Origin: Azorinus chamasolen
Lineage: Eukaryota > Mollusca > Bivalvia > Cardiida > Solecurtidae
DNA length: 64,000 nt
Assembly (NCBI GenBank): GCA_963576725.1
Contig: OY755241.1
Span: forward strand, 78,046,003-78,110,002
Direction of reading: 5' to 3'
The position numbers and the translations under genes were made by a program. The notes under the pieces are model-generated. The model searched no databases. It worked only from the letters and a program-made list of their open reading frames with translations, and was not told the origin of the DNA. Of this stretch, positions 33,529-45,445 are shown piece by piece. Position 1 is the first letter of the stretch; the number at the start of each line of letters is the position of its first letter.

Positions 33529-33985
33529 TTAACCCTTTCCCTGGTATAAACACTTTTTCATGCATTTGCAAACAAGGTAGACCCAGATCAGATGGTTCTT
33601 ATAGGAGCCGTCTCATCAGTGGCTGCCCTGTTTGCTAATGGAATTTGATAGATCTGTTTCTTTAGTTTCTAAAATGGCTACAACGTTCCACCTTCCATAT
33701 TTCATTAAAAGTATTCTGTCCATGAATATTCAGTAGGAATGAATATAGAACAGGGAAAGGGTAAAGAAAATTATGAAATATTACCACATTCCCTCATATT
33801 GATGCCTCTGTAAACTTTACTTCCTGAAACCATTGTGATAAATAGAGCATTTGTTCCATAGCAGCAAATGCTCTGTTTATCACAATGGTTTCAACACTGC
33901 ACTAAAAATTCCTTTCCTCTAGTTTCTGCTCTTTGGTAAATATACTCAGGTAGGAACTACAAACAGCCTATGAGGGAATGTGTTA
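33529..33985. mobile_element. Family A MITE followed by family B MITE
   Basis: 33529-33764: TTAACCCTTTCCCTGGTATA to CAGGGAAAGGGTAAA. 33781-33985: ACATTCCCTCATATTGATGC to TATGAGGGAATGTGTTAA, with the AAACCATTGTGATAAATAGA foldback. Confidence 0.75.
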
Positions 33986-34066
33986 AGGATCTGATCCTAC
34001 AGCTTGTGCCATAGTATCAGATTTCTTTGTTCATGTAATCATAAAACTTCAGTGATAGTCAGTCTT

Positions 34067-34260
34067 TAACCCTTTCCTCCATAAGCCTTTCTACACCTTT
34101 GTACAAACAGTGGTAGACCCAGATTGGATGGCTACTGTAGGAGCTGTCTGATCAGGGACTGTTCTATTTGCCTTTGATGTAATAAAGGTATAATTCTACA
34201 GTTTCTGCCGTGGCCAAACATTACTGTGCCCATGTGCTGTTATAACTAGGTCTAGCTCTA
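34067..34260. mobile_element. TTAA MITE, family C, right end missing
   Basis: TTAACCCTTTCCTCCATAAG start, core TTGGATGGCTACTGTAGGAG, then CAGTTTCTGCCGTGGCC and a stop of similarity. Confidence 0.6.
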
Positions 34261-34289
34261 GACACTGATGACAGGTACGTTTTAATTGT

Positions 34290-34488
34290 GTATTTGCTCT
34301 ATGGAGCTAAATAGATTTTATTTTATTTTTAATTTTATTTTTTATATTTTTTTATTTTAATTTTTCCCGATATAGCCCCAGAGACCTTCCTACCTTGCCG
34401 TGGTTCTGGGGCCTAATTGCCAAAGGGGATGTCTCTGTTTATTTGACAGAGATTATCCCCTCTGCCAAGAACTAAAAGGAAGCCCCTG
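34290..34488. repeat. Unclassified element with two inner palindromes
   Basis: A T/A-rich 60-base tract, then CCCCAGAGACC...GGTTCTGGGGCC and AGGGGATGTCTCTG...GACAGAGATTATCCCCT, both inverted pairs. It ends directly at the TTAA of the next MITE. Confidence 0.5.
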
Positions 34489-34709
34489 TTAACCCTTCGC
34501 TTGCTGAATTTTAAAATACATTTCTCCTTCTTTACCCATGCCCTGTTGTATAATTACATAATTTTTTACTGTGTACAAGTATATCGCTGTGCAGTAAGTG
34601 CTGTGGAGTGTACTGGTTGCATACTCGATCTGTAAATAGTGCAGACCTCATCTGGGTCTTCATTATTTACAGGTACATATATTGACATGACTAGCAAGCG
34701 AAGGGTTAA
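34489..34709. mobile_element. TTAA MITE, family E
   Basis: TTAA at both edges; left CCCTTCGCTTGCTG, right AGCAAGCGAAGGG, a perfect 13-base match. The core is shortened. Confidence 0.8.
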
Positions 34710-35054
34710 TTTTTTTAGATACACAGTTCTAACATTTTTACTTTTCTCTGGAGGAAAGGGTTAATAAATGTATTATTTATATTCTTGTCCAATTTCTATC
34801 TTGTTGGTACTCACTAGAATTGGCTCGAGACAAATCTTAATGAGTACCAGCAAGAATGAGTTTGTCAGAGAAATTGAACCCTTTACTCCATAAATATGCC
34901 TGGTTTCTACACGTTTGCAAACAAAGTAGACCCAGACTAGACGTTTGCTGTGACTTTCATGAGTACCAGCAAGAATGAGATGGATATTTTAGCTGAAGTT
35001 TTATGATGTAAACTTTTTAAGGAATTTATTTTCTTTGGGACAAACTGTAGAATC

Positions 35055-35210
35055 AGACCTGTGTCATGTCCAAAGCAAATATAGTAAACTCTGATCTGAC
35101 GGCTCAAATACAGTAGACTCTGATCTGACGGCCCATATAGGAACCATCTGATCTGGGTCTACTCTGCTTTCAAGTGTGTGAAAGTGTGTTTATATGAGGG
35201 AATTGGTTAT
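35055..35210. mobile_element. Family A-like MITE fragment with a doubled half-core
   Basis: ACTCTGATCTGACGGC occurs twice (about 35090 and 35115) before the complementary arm; right end ATATGAGGGAATTGGTTA. Confidence 0.5.
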
Positions 35211-35261
35211 AGATATGTAGCCGGATAGAGATTGTGGTGAAACAGTTCAGTCATAGGTTTT

Positions 35262-35345
35262 ACTGTGTGGCTTGGTAGCTCAGTCGGTAGAGTGTTGGCC
35301 AGTAAGCCAGAGGCCCTGGGTTCGAGTCCCAGTCGAGTCGCACAC
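35262..35345 (+). repeat. tRNA-like sequence with intact T arm
   Basis: GGTAGCTCAGTCGGTAGAG (A box) and CTGGGTTCGAGTCCCAG (perfect T stem and loop), with outer GTGTG / CACAC pairing. The anticodon arm does not form five pairs, so a tRNA pseudogene or SINE head is favoured. It is the best-preserved of the three in the window. Confidence 0.55.
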
Positions 35346-35484
35346 AATTTGGATCCATATAAATCATCAAATAATGAGTTTATCTTTCTATACTGGGGGC
35401 GAAGAAGTCTGTGTTTGCAGTTTAATTGTAAAATCTACACTGATGAATTTGAAAAAAAAGTTTTTTCGTAAATAATTTATGTTG

Positions 35485-35745
35485 AAGATGTTTCCATAAA
35501 CAAGAGCTGCGTGCGGCACCAACGCTCGTCTGATCTAAAAATCTAAAAATCTAAAGGGCCATAACTCCAAACATTTCTTATGTAGGGGCTTTCTCCTCAA
35601 TGAGATCTACTTACCTATTAAATTTCATGTTGGTACCTCTTAATTTACTTTTCGAGTTATGGTCAATGTTAATATTTCGGACTACAACGTACGATGACGA
35701 CAACGCAGACTCCGGAGTTACGACAATAGCTCGTGATTTCTTCCA
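35485..35745. repeat. Pearl-type fragment
   Basis: ACAAGAGCTGCGTGCGGCAC start, GGGCCATAACTCC, TTAAATTTCATGTTGGTACC and GATGACGACAACGCAGACTC: the arm and core style of bivalve pearl-type repeats. Confidence 0.45.
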
Positions 35746-36289
35746 AGCAAAAAACTAAATTTCAAACATAATTACTAACTACGTTTATGTCTTGTATTCA
35801 GACTCTGCCTATAGGATTTGGACTACATAATTTCTGTCTTTGATGGATGATACTGTCAGAATATTAGAATACATCTCCCCTCCTGCATCGTTTACACTGC
35901 ACATGCACTTAATATTTAACCCATAACCATTGCACCCTCAGCACTTGTACCCCTTAAAGGTGTTTACAGGAATATGCAAATATCTGCAGCAAACCCTTTA
36001 TGTAAATCTACATACAAAATATTATTTAAACTTGCTTAACCCTTTACCCGGTAGTATTTTTATGCCTTTAAAAAACAGTGGACCCACATGTCAGATGGCT
36101 CCTGCAGGAACCGTCTGATATAAGTCTGTTCTGTTCGTGCAAATTATGTATATATAATTCTGAAGTTTCATTGAAAAAAGAAGAAGTGTTTGATAGAAAC
36201 CTATTTGTGTCAAAAAATTTCATATTTAAAACCTTTTCTTGGATTCCTTTGGTTCCTGCAGGAATCGTCTGATCAGAGTTGGCTCTGTT

Positions 36290-36508
36290 TATTCCTTTCC
36301 CTTTTCTATATTTATTCAAAATTTCAATAAGTAAAGAATAATTTCAGAAAGCAAAGAAACAGATCTATCAAATTCTATCGGCAAACAGAGTAGACCTGAT
36401 CAGATGGCTCCTCTTGGAGCCATCTGATCTGGGTAAGAGGAGCCATCTGAGCTGGGTCTACTCTGTTTACAAATAGGTGGAAATGTGTTTATATGAGTGA
36501 AAGGGTTA
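36290..36508. mobile_element. Family A MITE with a repeated half-core
   Basis: TTCCTTTCCCTTTTCTATAT left end, GAGTGAAAGGGTTA right end; CTCTTGGAGCCATCTGATCT and AGAGGAGCCATCTGAGCTGG are successive core arms. Confidence 0.6.
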
Positions 36509-36939
36509 TGTAATTATGTAGATGTAATTCTGCATTTTTAATATCACTGGATCAAAACAACAATTTTTAAAATGTCTTTGATAAGCTTTTTCTTGAACTT
36601 TAAACTGAAGACTTAGTGTCACATATTTGTAGAATGAAACTTAGGAATTCTATGTATATTGATGTTCCATATTTCCTGTAAACATCTAAATTTATCTCAA
36701 CTGTGTTCCAATATTCTGATGTTATATCTCCATAGTGACTGATTCCCAATCTCATTTGATCTTGCTTTGTGAGCAAATTACTATTTTCTAGTCTTAGACT
36801 AAGAGTTCTAGCTCGTCTATTTCGAAGAAATCACTGGCAATTGTCGTTGTCCAAAATCTTAACATTGACCTTAACTTCAATTTTTCATTTACAACCTTCA
36901 ATTTTGGTATGCATGTTCATCTTGACAAGGCCTATCCAC

Positions 36940-37150
36940 ACATACCAAAATGATAACAGACGAGCGTTCGCACTCGCTTGCCCAGGTGTCTCTATATCCT
37001 CTCTCTGAGGCGTCCAATTAGCCCATAGTGAGCAGAAACGGACGTAAATCAACACAAAGCACCGGCTTGCGGTGCTCTTATTTATTTGCATCTTACTATT
37101 GTGTGACGGGATAGCATACCGAGTGCTATATTCTTCATTGATGTATGAAA
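36940..37150 (-). repeat. Dispersed repeat, copy 1 (partner 46455-46625)
   Basis: Read on the minus strand it shares TTTGTGTTGATT, CCGTTTCTG, CTATGGGC, GGACGCC, CAGAGAGAGG with 46455-46600. Its far end GATAGCATACCGAGTGCTAT relates to the CACTGATATATCGGTACTCG end of the partner. Confidence 0.6.
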
Positions 37151-37251
37151 AACCTGCACAAATGTTTTCAAGCATTCCAATCATTTCATTACTTGATATT
37201 TCACTAGGGACAAAATTTCAACTCGGTTTCTTTTTAAATAAGGTATTTAAC

Positions 37252-37640
37252 CCATTCCCGCATATTGACGCCTTTTGACGCCCCTGTAAAAGTCACTTTT
37301 TTAACCCTTTCCCTGTTCTATGTTTATTACAATTTTCAAAACCTAATGAATATTCATGGACAAAATAGTTATAATGAAATATGGACGGTTGAACACTGTA
37401 GCCATTTTACGAAGTATAGACACATATTTGTTAAATTCCATTAGCAAACAGAGCAGACCCTGATCAGTCGGCTCCTATAGGAGCCATCTGATCTGGGTCT
37501 TCTCTGTTTGCAAACACGTGAAAACATGTATATATGAGGGAAGGGTTAAACCATTCTGATAAACAGAGCATTTGCTCCATAGGAGCAGAATAGACCCTGG
37601 CCAGGTGACTCTTGTATGAGCTGGCTGTCTGAACAGGATC
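37252..37640. mobile_element. Family B MITE with a family A MITE in a second TTAA site
   Basis: Host: TTAACCCATTCCCGCATATT...GTCACTTTT, then after the insert ACCATTCTGATAAACAGAGC. The inner element 37301-37549 is complete with TTAA at both edges. The host site CACTTTTTAAAACCATT also contains TTAA, different from the site used at 25961 and 28097. Confidence 0.75.
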
Positions 37641-37755
37641 TGCTGTGTTGAGTATGGAAATGTATAGATGTGATTCTACAGTTTCAGTCATGATCAAAAT
37701 ATCTTGTGTTTATACACCATTATAAAAAAATAAACAAATATTATAATATTATTTC

Positions 37756-37974
37756 TTAACCCTTTCCTCCATAAATACGCCTTTCTACGCCTCTGTAAAA
37801 TTCACTTTTTAAAACCATTGTGATAAATAGAGCATTTGCTCAATGCTCTATTTATCACAATGGTTTCAAAGCTAAACAATTCTAAAATCATTTTCTCTAG
37901 TAAATGCTCCTTTTCGGTAGATGTATTCAAAGAAGTCGGATCTAAATATTTATAGCTTTGGGGGAATTGGTTAA
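37756..37974. mobile_element. TTAA MITE, family B
   Basis: TTAA at both edges; left end has the family C-like CCCTTTCCTCCATAAATACG, body and right arm are family B (CTTTTCGGTAGATG), so ends and body have been exchanged. Confidence 0.65.
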
Positions 37975-38476
37975 ATGAATATTCATCAGGTAATGGGTGG
38001 ATTAGAATTTACATTGTGTACAAATACAAAAATTTGTCTTAGTGGTCTCTTATGTTTTATCTTAAGTTTTGTGTCATTGTCTACTACATGTTTTGTGTAA
38101 TGAATGAGATGTAGCATGGGTGAAAGGACACTGTGACAGAGCAAACAGTAAAACCCAGATCAGCTGCCCATTGAGAAGTACAGGGTCTAATGAGATTAGC
38201 TGAGTTGGAGAAAACATAAGACTCAGATCAGCTCTCATGCAAAAAACATGGTCTATTGAGATGACTAATTGACTAACTGGAGTGTTTAACTTAACCCATT
38301 CAAGGCCGAAATTTCATTTATAGCTTTTGGGGAATAGGTTAAATGAATATTTACCAGGTAATGGGTGGATTAGAATTTACATTGTGTACAAATACAAAAA
38401 ATTGTCTTAGTGTTCTCTTATGTTTTATCTTAAGTTTTGTGTCATGGTCTACTACATGTTTTGTGAAATGAATGAA
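37952..38476. repeat. Direct repeat of about 155 bp, 370 bp apart
   Basis: 37952-38108 and 38322-38476 share TTAAATGAATATT, CCAGGTAATGGGTGGATTAG and TCTTATGTTTTATCTTAAGT. Between them are two AACCCAGATCAGCTG half-cores. Confidence 0.7.
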
Positions 38477-38543
38477 AAATAGCCTATGAAGTAATGGGTT
38501 AATCTGCCACCTGTCTTACAGACAAATATTGATGCTAAGTGCT

Positions 38544-38665
38544 TTAACCCTTTCCCTATTCTGTATATTGGTTAAATTTAAATTTTAATTTTAATTTATA
38601 ATTTATTTTAATATTCATTAACCAAACTATTTTAAAGAAATATTGAAGGTGGAACACTGTATACC
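38544..38665. mobile_element. Family A MITE, left arm only
   Basis: TTAACCCTTTCCCTATTCTG then AT-rich expansion and GAAGGTGGAACACTGTA. Confidence 0.55.
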
Positions 38666-38889
38666 TGGACCCTGACCTACTTAATTTGAATAAATAAAAA
38701 TTACGTGTCCCGGTAAGCAACTATGCAATGGACACACTCATGCTTGTATGGTTAGAAATATGCACGGGTTAATGTCAGTGAGAATAGACTTCACGATTTA
38801 CCGGCGGAGTTTTATTTATACAGCGTCATTACGAGGGTCCATGTCAAATTGTTTGAGGTATAGACAGTTCAGATAGCAAAGAAATAGAT

Positions 38890-40616
38890 CTATCAGATTT
38901 TATTAGCAAACAGAGCAGATCCTGATCAGACGGCTCCCCAAGGAGCCGTCTGGTCATTTTCTACTCTGTTTGCAATTGTTAAAATTAATTGTTAGAACTA
39001 TTTTTGTATTTTTGTTATCGTTTTTTATTAGCTCTGAAATTGTTAAATTGTTAATTGTTAGCTCTTAAATTGTTAACTATTAATTGTTATTGTTATATTG
39101 TTAATTGCTATCAGACTTTATTAGCAAACAGAGCAGATCCTGATCAGACGGCTCCCCAAGGAGCCGTCTGGTCATTGTCTACTCTGTTTGCAATTGTTAA
39201 AATTAATTGTTAGAACTATTTTTGTTATCGTTTTGTATTAGCTTTCAAATTGTTAAATTGTTAATTGTTAGCTCTTAAATTGTTAACTATTAATTGTTAT
39301 TGTTATATTATTAATTGCTATCAGATTTTTTTTTAGCAAACAGAGCAGATCCTGATCAAACGGCTCCTCAAGGAGCCGTCTGGTCATTGTCTACTCTGTT
39401 TGCAATTGTTAAGATTAATTGTTAGAACTATTTTTGTATTTTTGTTATCGTTTTGTATTAGCTCTGAAATTGTTAAATTGTTAATTGTTAGCTCTTAAAT
39501 TGTTAACTATTAATTGTTATTATATTGTTAATTGCTATCAGACTTTATTAGCAAACAGGGCAGATCCTGATCAGACGGCTCCCCAAGGAGCCGTCTGGTC
39601 ATTGTCTACTCTGTTTGCAATTGTTAAAATTAATTGTTAGAACTATTTTTGTATTTTTGTTATCGTTTTTTATTAGCTTTCAAATTGTTAAATTGAAAAT
39701 TGTTAGCTCTTAAATTGTTAACTATTAATTGTTATTGTTATATTATTAATTTCTATCAGATTTTATTAGCAAACAGAGCAGATCCTGATCAAACGGCTCC
39801 TCAAGGAGCCGTCTGGTCATTGTCTACTCTGTTTGCAATTGTTAAAATTAATTGTTAGAACTATTTTTGTATTTTTGTTATCGTTTTGTATTAGCTCTGA
39901 AATTGTTAAATTGTTAATTGTTAGCTCTTAAATTGTTAACTATTAATTGTTATTGTTATATTGTTAATTGCTATCAGACTTTATTAGCAAACAGGGCAGA
40001 TCCTGATCAGACGGCTCCCCAAGGAGCCGTCTGGTCATTGTCTACTCTGTTTGCAATTGTTAAAATTAATTGTTAGAACTATTTTTGTATTTTTGTTATC
40101 GTTTTTTATTAGCTTTCAAATTGTTAAATTGTTAATTGTTAGCTCTTAAATTGTTAACTATTAATTGTTATTGTTATATTGTTAATTGCTATCAGATTTT
40201 ATTAGTAAACAGAGCAGATCCTGATCAGACGGCTCCTTGGGGAGCCGTCTTGTCATTGTCTACTCTGTTTGCAATAGTTAAAATTAATTGTTAGAACTAT
40301 TTCTATATTTTTGTTATCGTTTTGTATTAGCTCTAAAATTGTTAAATTGTTAACTCTTAAATTGTTAACTATTAATTGTTATTGTTATATTGTTAATTGC
40401 TATCAGAATTTATTAGCAAACAGGGCAGATCCTGATCAGACGGCTCCCCAAGGAGCCGTCTGGTCATTGTCTACTCTGTTTGCAATTGTTAAAATTAATT
40501 GTTAGAACTATTTTTGTATTTTTGTTATCGTTTTTTATTAGCTCTCAAATTGTTAAATTGTTAATTGTTATTGTGTTTTGAGTTATTTTAATTGTTTTGT
40601 ATTTGTTCTCAAATTG
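38890..40616. repeat. Satellite of about 215 bp units, eight copies, each carrying a MITE core
   Basis: Each unit has TTAGCAAACAGAGCAGATCC, the palindrome GACGGCTCCCCAAGGAGCCGTC, TCTACTCTGTTTGCAATTGT, and an AT-rich spacer of TTGTTAATTG words. Units start near 38900, 39120, 39333, 39545, 39768, 39983, 40200 and 40418. Compensating changes keep the palindrome (CTCAAGGAG, CTTGGGGAG). Spacers vary by small deletions. Confidence 0.9.
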
Positions 40617-42219
40617 TTAACCCTTTCCCTCGTATAAAAGTGTTTTCACTCATCTGCAAATAGAGTAGATCCAGATTAGACAGCTCATAGAGGAGCCGTC
40701 TGATCGGGGTCTGCTCTGTTTGCTAATGGAATTTGATAGATCTGTTCCTTTTCTTTCTAAAATGGCTGCAATGTTCCACTGTCCATATTTAATTTTGTCA
40801 ATGAATATTCAGTAGGTATTGAAAATTGGCTAAATATAAAACAAGGAAAGGGTTAAATTGTTAGATATATTTTTGTATTTTGTGTTATTATTGTAATTGT
40901 TTGTATAAGTTCTCATTGTTAAACTGTTAAGAGCTATTTTTGTGTTTTGTGTTATTATTGTAATTGTTTGTATAAGTTCTCATTGTTAAACTGTTAGAGC
41001 TATTTTGTATTTTGTTATATTATTGTAATTGTTTGTATAAGTTCTCATTGTTAAACTGTTAAGAGCTATTTTTGTGTTTTGTGTTATTATTGTAATTGTT
41101 TGTATAAGTTCTCATTGTTAAACTGTTAAGAGCTATTTTTGTGTTTTGTGTTATCTTAATGGTTTTGTATTAGTTCTCAAATTGTTAACCCTTTCCTTCA
41201 TATAAACGTGTTTTCATGCATCTGCAAACAGAGTAAACCCAGATCAGACGGCTTCTCTACCCAGATCAGATGGCTCCTAGAGCCGTCTGATCAGGGTCTG
41301 CTCTGTTTGCTAATGGAATTTGATAGATCTGTTTCTTTACTTTCTTTTGTCAATAAATATTCAGTAGGTATTGAAAATTGGCTAAATATAGAACAGGGAA
41401 AGGGTTAGATTGTTAGAGCTATTTTTGTTTTGAGTTATTATTGTAATTGTTTTGTATTGGCTCTCAAATTGTTAACTGTTAATTGTTATTGTTATATTGT
41501 TAATTGTTATTATTGAGATATTTTTGTTTTGAGTTATTATTGTAATTGTTTTGTATTGGTTCTCAAATTGTTAACCCTTTCCCTCATATAAACGTGTTTT
41601 CACTCATCTGCAAACAGAGTAGACCCAGATCAGACAGCTCCTAGAGGAGCCGTCTGAACAGGGTCTGCTCTGTTTACTAAATGGAATTTGATAGATCTGT
41701 TCCTTTTCTTTCTAAAATGGCTACAATGTTCCAATGTCCATATTTAATTTTGTCAATGAATATTCAGTAGGTATTGAAAATTGGCTAAATATCAAACAGG
41801 GAAAGGGTTAAATTGTTAGATATATTTTTGTGTTTTGAGTTATTATTGTAATTGTCTTTGAACTATTTTTGTGTTTTGAGTTATTATTGTAATCGTTTTG
41901 TATAAACTTTTAGAGCTATTAATTGTTATTGTTATTGTGTTTTGAGTTATTTTAATTGTTTTGTATTTGTTCTCAAATTGTTAACCATTTCCCTCGTATA
42001 AAAGTGTTTTCACTCATCTACAAACAGAGTAGACCCAGATCAGACAGTTCATAGAGGAGCCGTCTGATCAGGGTCTGCTCTGTTTACTAATGGAATTTGA
42101 TAGATCTGTTCCTTTTCTTTCTAAAATTGCTACAATGTTCCGCTGTCCATATTTAATTTTGTCAATGAATATTCAGTAGGTATTGAAAATTGGCTTATAT
42201 TAAACAGGGAAAGGGTTAA
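40617..42219. mobile_element. Four family A MITEs at the same flank, separated by a 65 bp tandem
   Basis: Copies at 40617-40856, 41185-41408, 41571-41811 and 41981-42219. At least the first, third and fourth lie between the same flanks, CAAATTG-TTAA and TTAA-ATTGTTAGA. Between the first and second (40857-41185) a unit of about 65 bp, TTTTTGTGTTTTGTGTTATT then ATTGTAATTGTTTGTATAAG, repeats four to five times. Shared flanks suggest amplification of MITE plus flank rather than four insertions. Confidence 0.8.
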
Positions 42220-42336
42220 ATTGTTAGATATAGTTTTGTGTTTTGAGTTATTATTGTAATTGATTGTAGCTCTCAAAACTTTGCATTTACAAGTTTGGGT
42301 CCACTTGAGAACCTGATTAACTTTGTGTCTTCTCAG

Positions 42337-42379
42337 GATCAAGATAATTGACAGTCAAGAGGTTCTCAAATGGAAGTAA
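42337..42379 (+). CDS. Candidate last exon of a plus-strand gene
   Basis: Acceptor CTTTGTGTCTTCTCAG, then one base completing a codon and 13 codons ending DSQEVLKWK and TAA at 42377-42379. AATAAA follows at 42418-42423, a sensible distance for a short 3' UTR. The peptide is too short to identify and no upstream exon was found. Confidence 0.35.
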
Positions 42380-42417
42380 CTTGTAACACTTATTACATGA
42401 AGGCATGTGTTTATTTT

Positions 42418-42423
42418 AATAAA
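42418..42423 (+). terminator. Poly(A) signal AATAAA
   Basis: Perfect hexamer 39 bases after the candidate stop codon. AT-rich sequence makes chance matches common. Confidence 0.3.
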
Positions 42424-42734
42424 GTATATATAAGAGCAGAAATATTTTGTTGAAGGCTTTGTTGACGCATTTTCAAACCAACTTTCCTGTAGGAGCTTTT
42501 AGACGTATAACAGATCTAACTATACAGTATCTACTAATACCAAATATTCATTATTTCATTTCATGAAAATTCAGCTAATATCTTATTATTAATATTCAGC
42601 AGGAAAAGGAATAAAGGAGAGGCCTGGGTGACCCATAAAACTATAAACTATAGGAGCCACCTGATCTGGGTCTACTGTGTTTGCAAAGGTGTAGAAAGAT
42701 GTATTTATGGAGTAATGTCTGTCATGTGGTTTTG

Positions 42735-42966
42735 GGGCGTGCCTGAGTGGCACAAGAATTGAGGGCATGATCGTAAGAGGCGACTAAGTAGAGTTTAACA
42801 AAACTCGAGTTTCTGAATCTTGAGTCCCCAGCAGGTTTCTTGACCCATATCCCATTTTTTTTATCTCGATGTAAATGAGGTGTGGATCTGGCAACTTTTC
42901 TCCTGTCTCGGCGCCATAAAACCTTTAAATGTTGCGGTGCCGTAAAACCCAATTCATTCAATAGCG
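42735..42966 (+). mobile_element. SINE-like element with ATTC tail
   Basis: Head GGGGCGTGCCTGAGTGGCAC resembles a pol III A box of the tRNA-Leu/Ser kind, followed by AGGCGACTAAG and CTTGAGTCCCC. The tail has GGCGCCATAAAACC and GGTGCCGTAAAACCCAATTC ending ATTCATTC. This is the form of molluscan tRNA-derived SINEs. Confidence 0.5.
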
Positions 42967-43658
42967 GTTGCTTTAGAGGAGCTCTTACATGCATTATAGA
43001 TTTCCTCTAGAGTTTCTGTTTTGAATGTTGCATTTGAGGTGGGAGAAAACCTCATCAAACCAAACTTTAAGAAATAAGTACAATTCTGCTAATCCTTTAA
43101 CTGGGACACTTTTCCACGCCTTTGCAAACAGAAAGCGCAGGTCTGATGGCTCCTATAGATCTGGTTCTACAATTTCTGCAATGATCAAAATTCCTGTGTA
43201 AAATTTCCTATTTCCTTTATTAAAAACCATCTCATCATCGTGTGATTGTTTCATACATGAATATTTATCAGCTAAAGGAGGAAATATAATATTAGATGAT
43301 ATTTGCCATCACAGAAACTGTAGAATGAGATCTAGGACTTAATTTACAATGGTGTGTGTACGCAGGGTGTTTTGGCCATGGCAGAAACTGCATAATTATA
43401 TTTATATAACTCCATAATCAAACAGTGGATCCTGATCAGACGGCTCCTACAGGAGCTTTGATCTGGATCTACTCTGTTTGCAAATATGCCAAAACGCACA
43501 CTGACTTAGAGCCTTAGAATAGAATAAACAGGTACTAGTAACTGGTTTAGTGCATTCTTATTCTCATTCTTATTTCTTATGGTCTTTATAGAGAGCCTGT
43601 ATTGTATAGGTCCAAATTAAATAAAATATTTACCAACACTGAAATACTGTTTGTTATT

Positions 43659-43908
43659 AACCATTCCCCTGTTCTTTGTTTATTTCAAAATTTCAATACC
43701 TGAGTATTACAATATTGAGTACTGAATATTCATAGACAAAATATGGACATTATGGACACAGTAGCCATTCTAGAAAGATCGAACAAACAGATCAGTTAAA
43801 TTTCATTTGCAAACAGAACAGACCCTTACCAGTCTGCTCCTCTAGGAGCAGTCTGATATGGGTCTACTCTGTTTGCAATTTGTTTATAGGAAGGAAAAAA
43901 CCTTTAGC
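43659..43908. mobile_element. Family A MITE, diverged right end
   Basis: TTAACCATTCCCCTGTTCTT left end, core CAGTCTGCTCCTCTAGGAGC, right end AGGAAGGAAAAAACC. Confidence 0.6.
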
Positions 43909-44260
43909 CTGCTGAGGTAAATTGCGTCTGTGCAACACTTGGTACGGTTTGGCATTAGTACTCTGGCAGATAAATTAAGGCAAATAGTGCAAGGAGCAGT
44001 TTTATCACTATATGTTCATAATTTGAAGTTATCAAAATGGTGCCAGATTGAATTAACTTGTGGAGATAGGTGTCGGAGGGTAAACATCCTGGGATCTGAC
44101 GTTGGATGCAAGGCTACATTACGTTTAATGGGAATCCAAACTGTTTGAAACAGTAACTATAAATCCGCCTGTAATTGGCTAAGGATTTGTAATGTTACTG
44201 TACAGAGGTACAGATAAGATGTGTAAATTACATGTAAAACATTTTCAATAATAGCTCCTT

Positions 44261-44358
44261 TATTTCTCCACCAAACCCTATACTGTGACCACTGTTTAGA
44301 ATCATCTCAAAGAGACGAGTCTAAAGAGTGGTCACAGTATAGGGTTTAGTGGAGAAAT
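44261..44358. mobile_element. Foldback unit, family F, best copy
   Basis: TATTTCTCCACCAAACCCTA and its complement near the ends; GTGACCACTGTTTAGA and TCTAAAGAGTGGTCAC inside; centre CTCAAAGAGACGAG. Confidence 0.8.
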
Positions 44359-44563
44359 GATGAAGGGTAGTATACATAGTACATATACATTGATTTCATT
44401 AAATGAAATGGTACGATGGGTCTCCTGTCTCCCTTCCTTAGACACCAACAATTTACACATGCGTCAAACCAGACTACCATAGTAGCCATAGCCTATCCTA
44501 ATTATTCGGGCTTACTGACGCAAATATTGCCAAACCAGAAGGACCAGTTTGATTTTTGCTTCT

Positions 44564-44772
44564 ACAGTAAAATACCGCTAATACGACCACCTAAAATAGA
44601 TATAATTCTGATTGCTAGATGCAGGTGGTAGCTTAATGCAGGACAAAAGTAATGCAGAAAGCTCCTCTATGACCTTTCTGCGTTACTTTTGTCCTGCATT
44701 AAGCAACCACCTGCTTATAAAGACATCCATGTTTATTCATTAAGTAGTCCCATTAGAGGGGTTGTGCTGTGC
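44564..44772. mobile_element. Family D MITE
   Basis: TACAGTAAAATACCGCTAAT left end and AGAGGGGTTGTGCTGT right end; TTAATGCAGGACAAAAGTAA foldback. Confidence 0.7.
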
Positions 44773-44908
44773 CTTCTAAGCTGGGTCTGCACTATTTCAC
44801 ACACACATCAGTGTCTACCTTATTTTATATGCAGCAAACAGTATCGCTACTTATCAGATGTGTAGATGATGAAGAATTTAATCTGGGTATACACTGTTAG
44901 ATTGCTAT

Positions 44909-45111
44909 AAACCCTTTACTCCATAAATATTCATGTAAAAATTAATGACATCATATTATTTTTTAAAATGGCATATTAACACAGAATATTTTTATATCAT
45001 AAGTAAACAGAGCAGACCCTGATCGGACGACTCCTTTAGCTAGAGGAGCCGTCTGATCTGGGTCTACTCTGTTTGCAAAGGCACAGAGAGGCGTATTTAT
45101 GGGCTATAGTT
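44909..45111. mobile_element. Family C MITE, internal deletion
   Basis: AAACCCTTTACTCCATAAAT left end, core CTCCTTTAGCTAGAGGAGCC, right end GGCGTATTTATGGGCTAT. Confidence 0.6.
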
Positions 45112-45229
45112 TATTCATGGATTGACCCATCTATATGACATGAAGATTGGCTTTCAAAGTCACCACATGGTTATAAAATAACATCTAATCACATATGAGA
45201 TTATACTAAACATTTTCCTACAGTTAGCG

Positions 45230-45445
45230 GGATTTCATTCTAAACCGGAATTCTGGTAGAGAAGAATTTGGATAATTGTACTTTTAGGCAGGTAGCTGCT
45301 TAATGCAGGATGAAAGACATACAGAAAGTTCCTAGAGGAGCTTTCTGTATGACTTTCACCATGCATTAAGCTGCCACTTGTCCCCAAGACCGATACTTAT
45401 ACTGAATTTAACGTTAAGCCGGGTTTAGAGATGCTTTATTGTAAA
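45230..45445. mobile_element. Family D MITE
   Basis: GGGATTTCATTCTAAACCGG, TTCTGGTAGAGAAGAATTTG, foldback GCTTAATGCAGGATGAAAGA; right end GGGTTTAGAGATGCTTTATT. Confidence 0.65.

Noticed and set aside
35262..35345. Functional tRNA gene
   Set aside because: The T arm and A box are good, but the anticodon arm does not form a five-pair stem with a seven-base loop. Kept as tRNA-like only.
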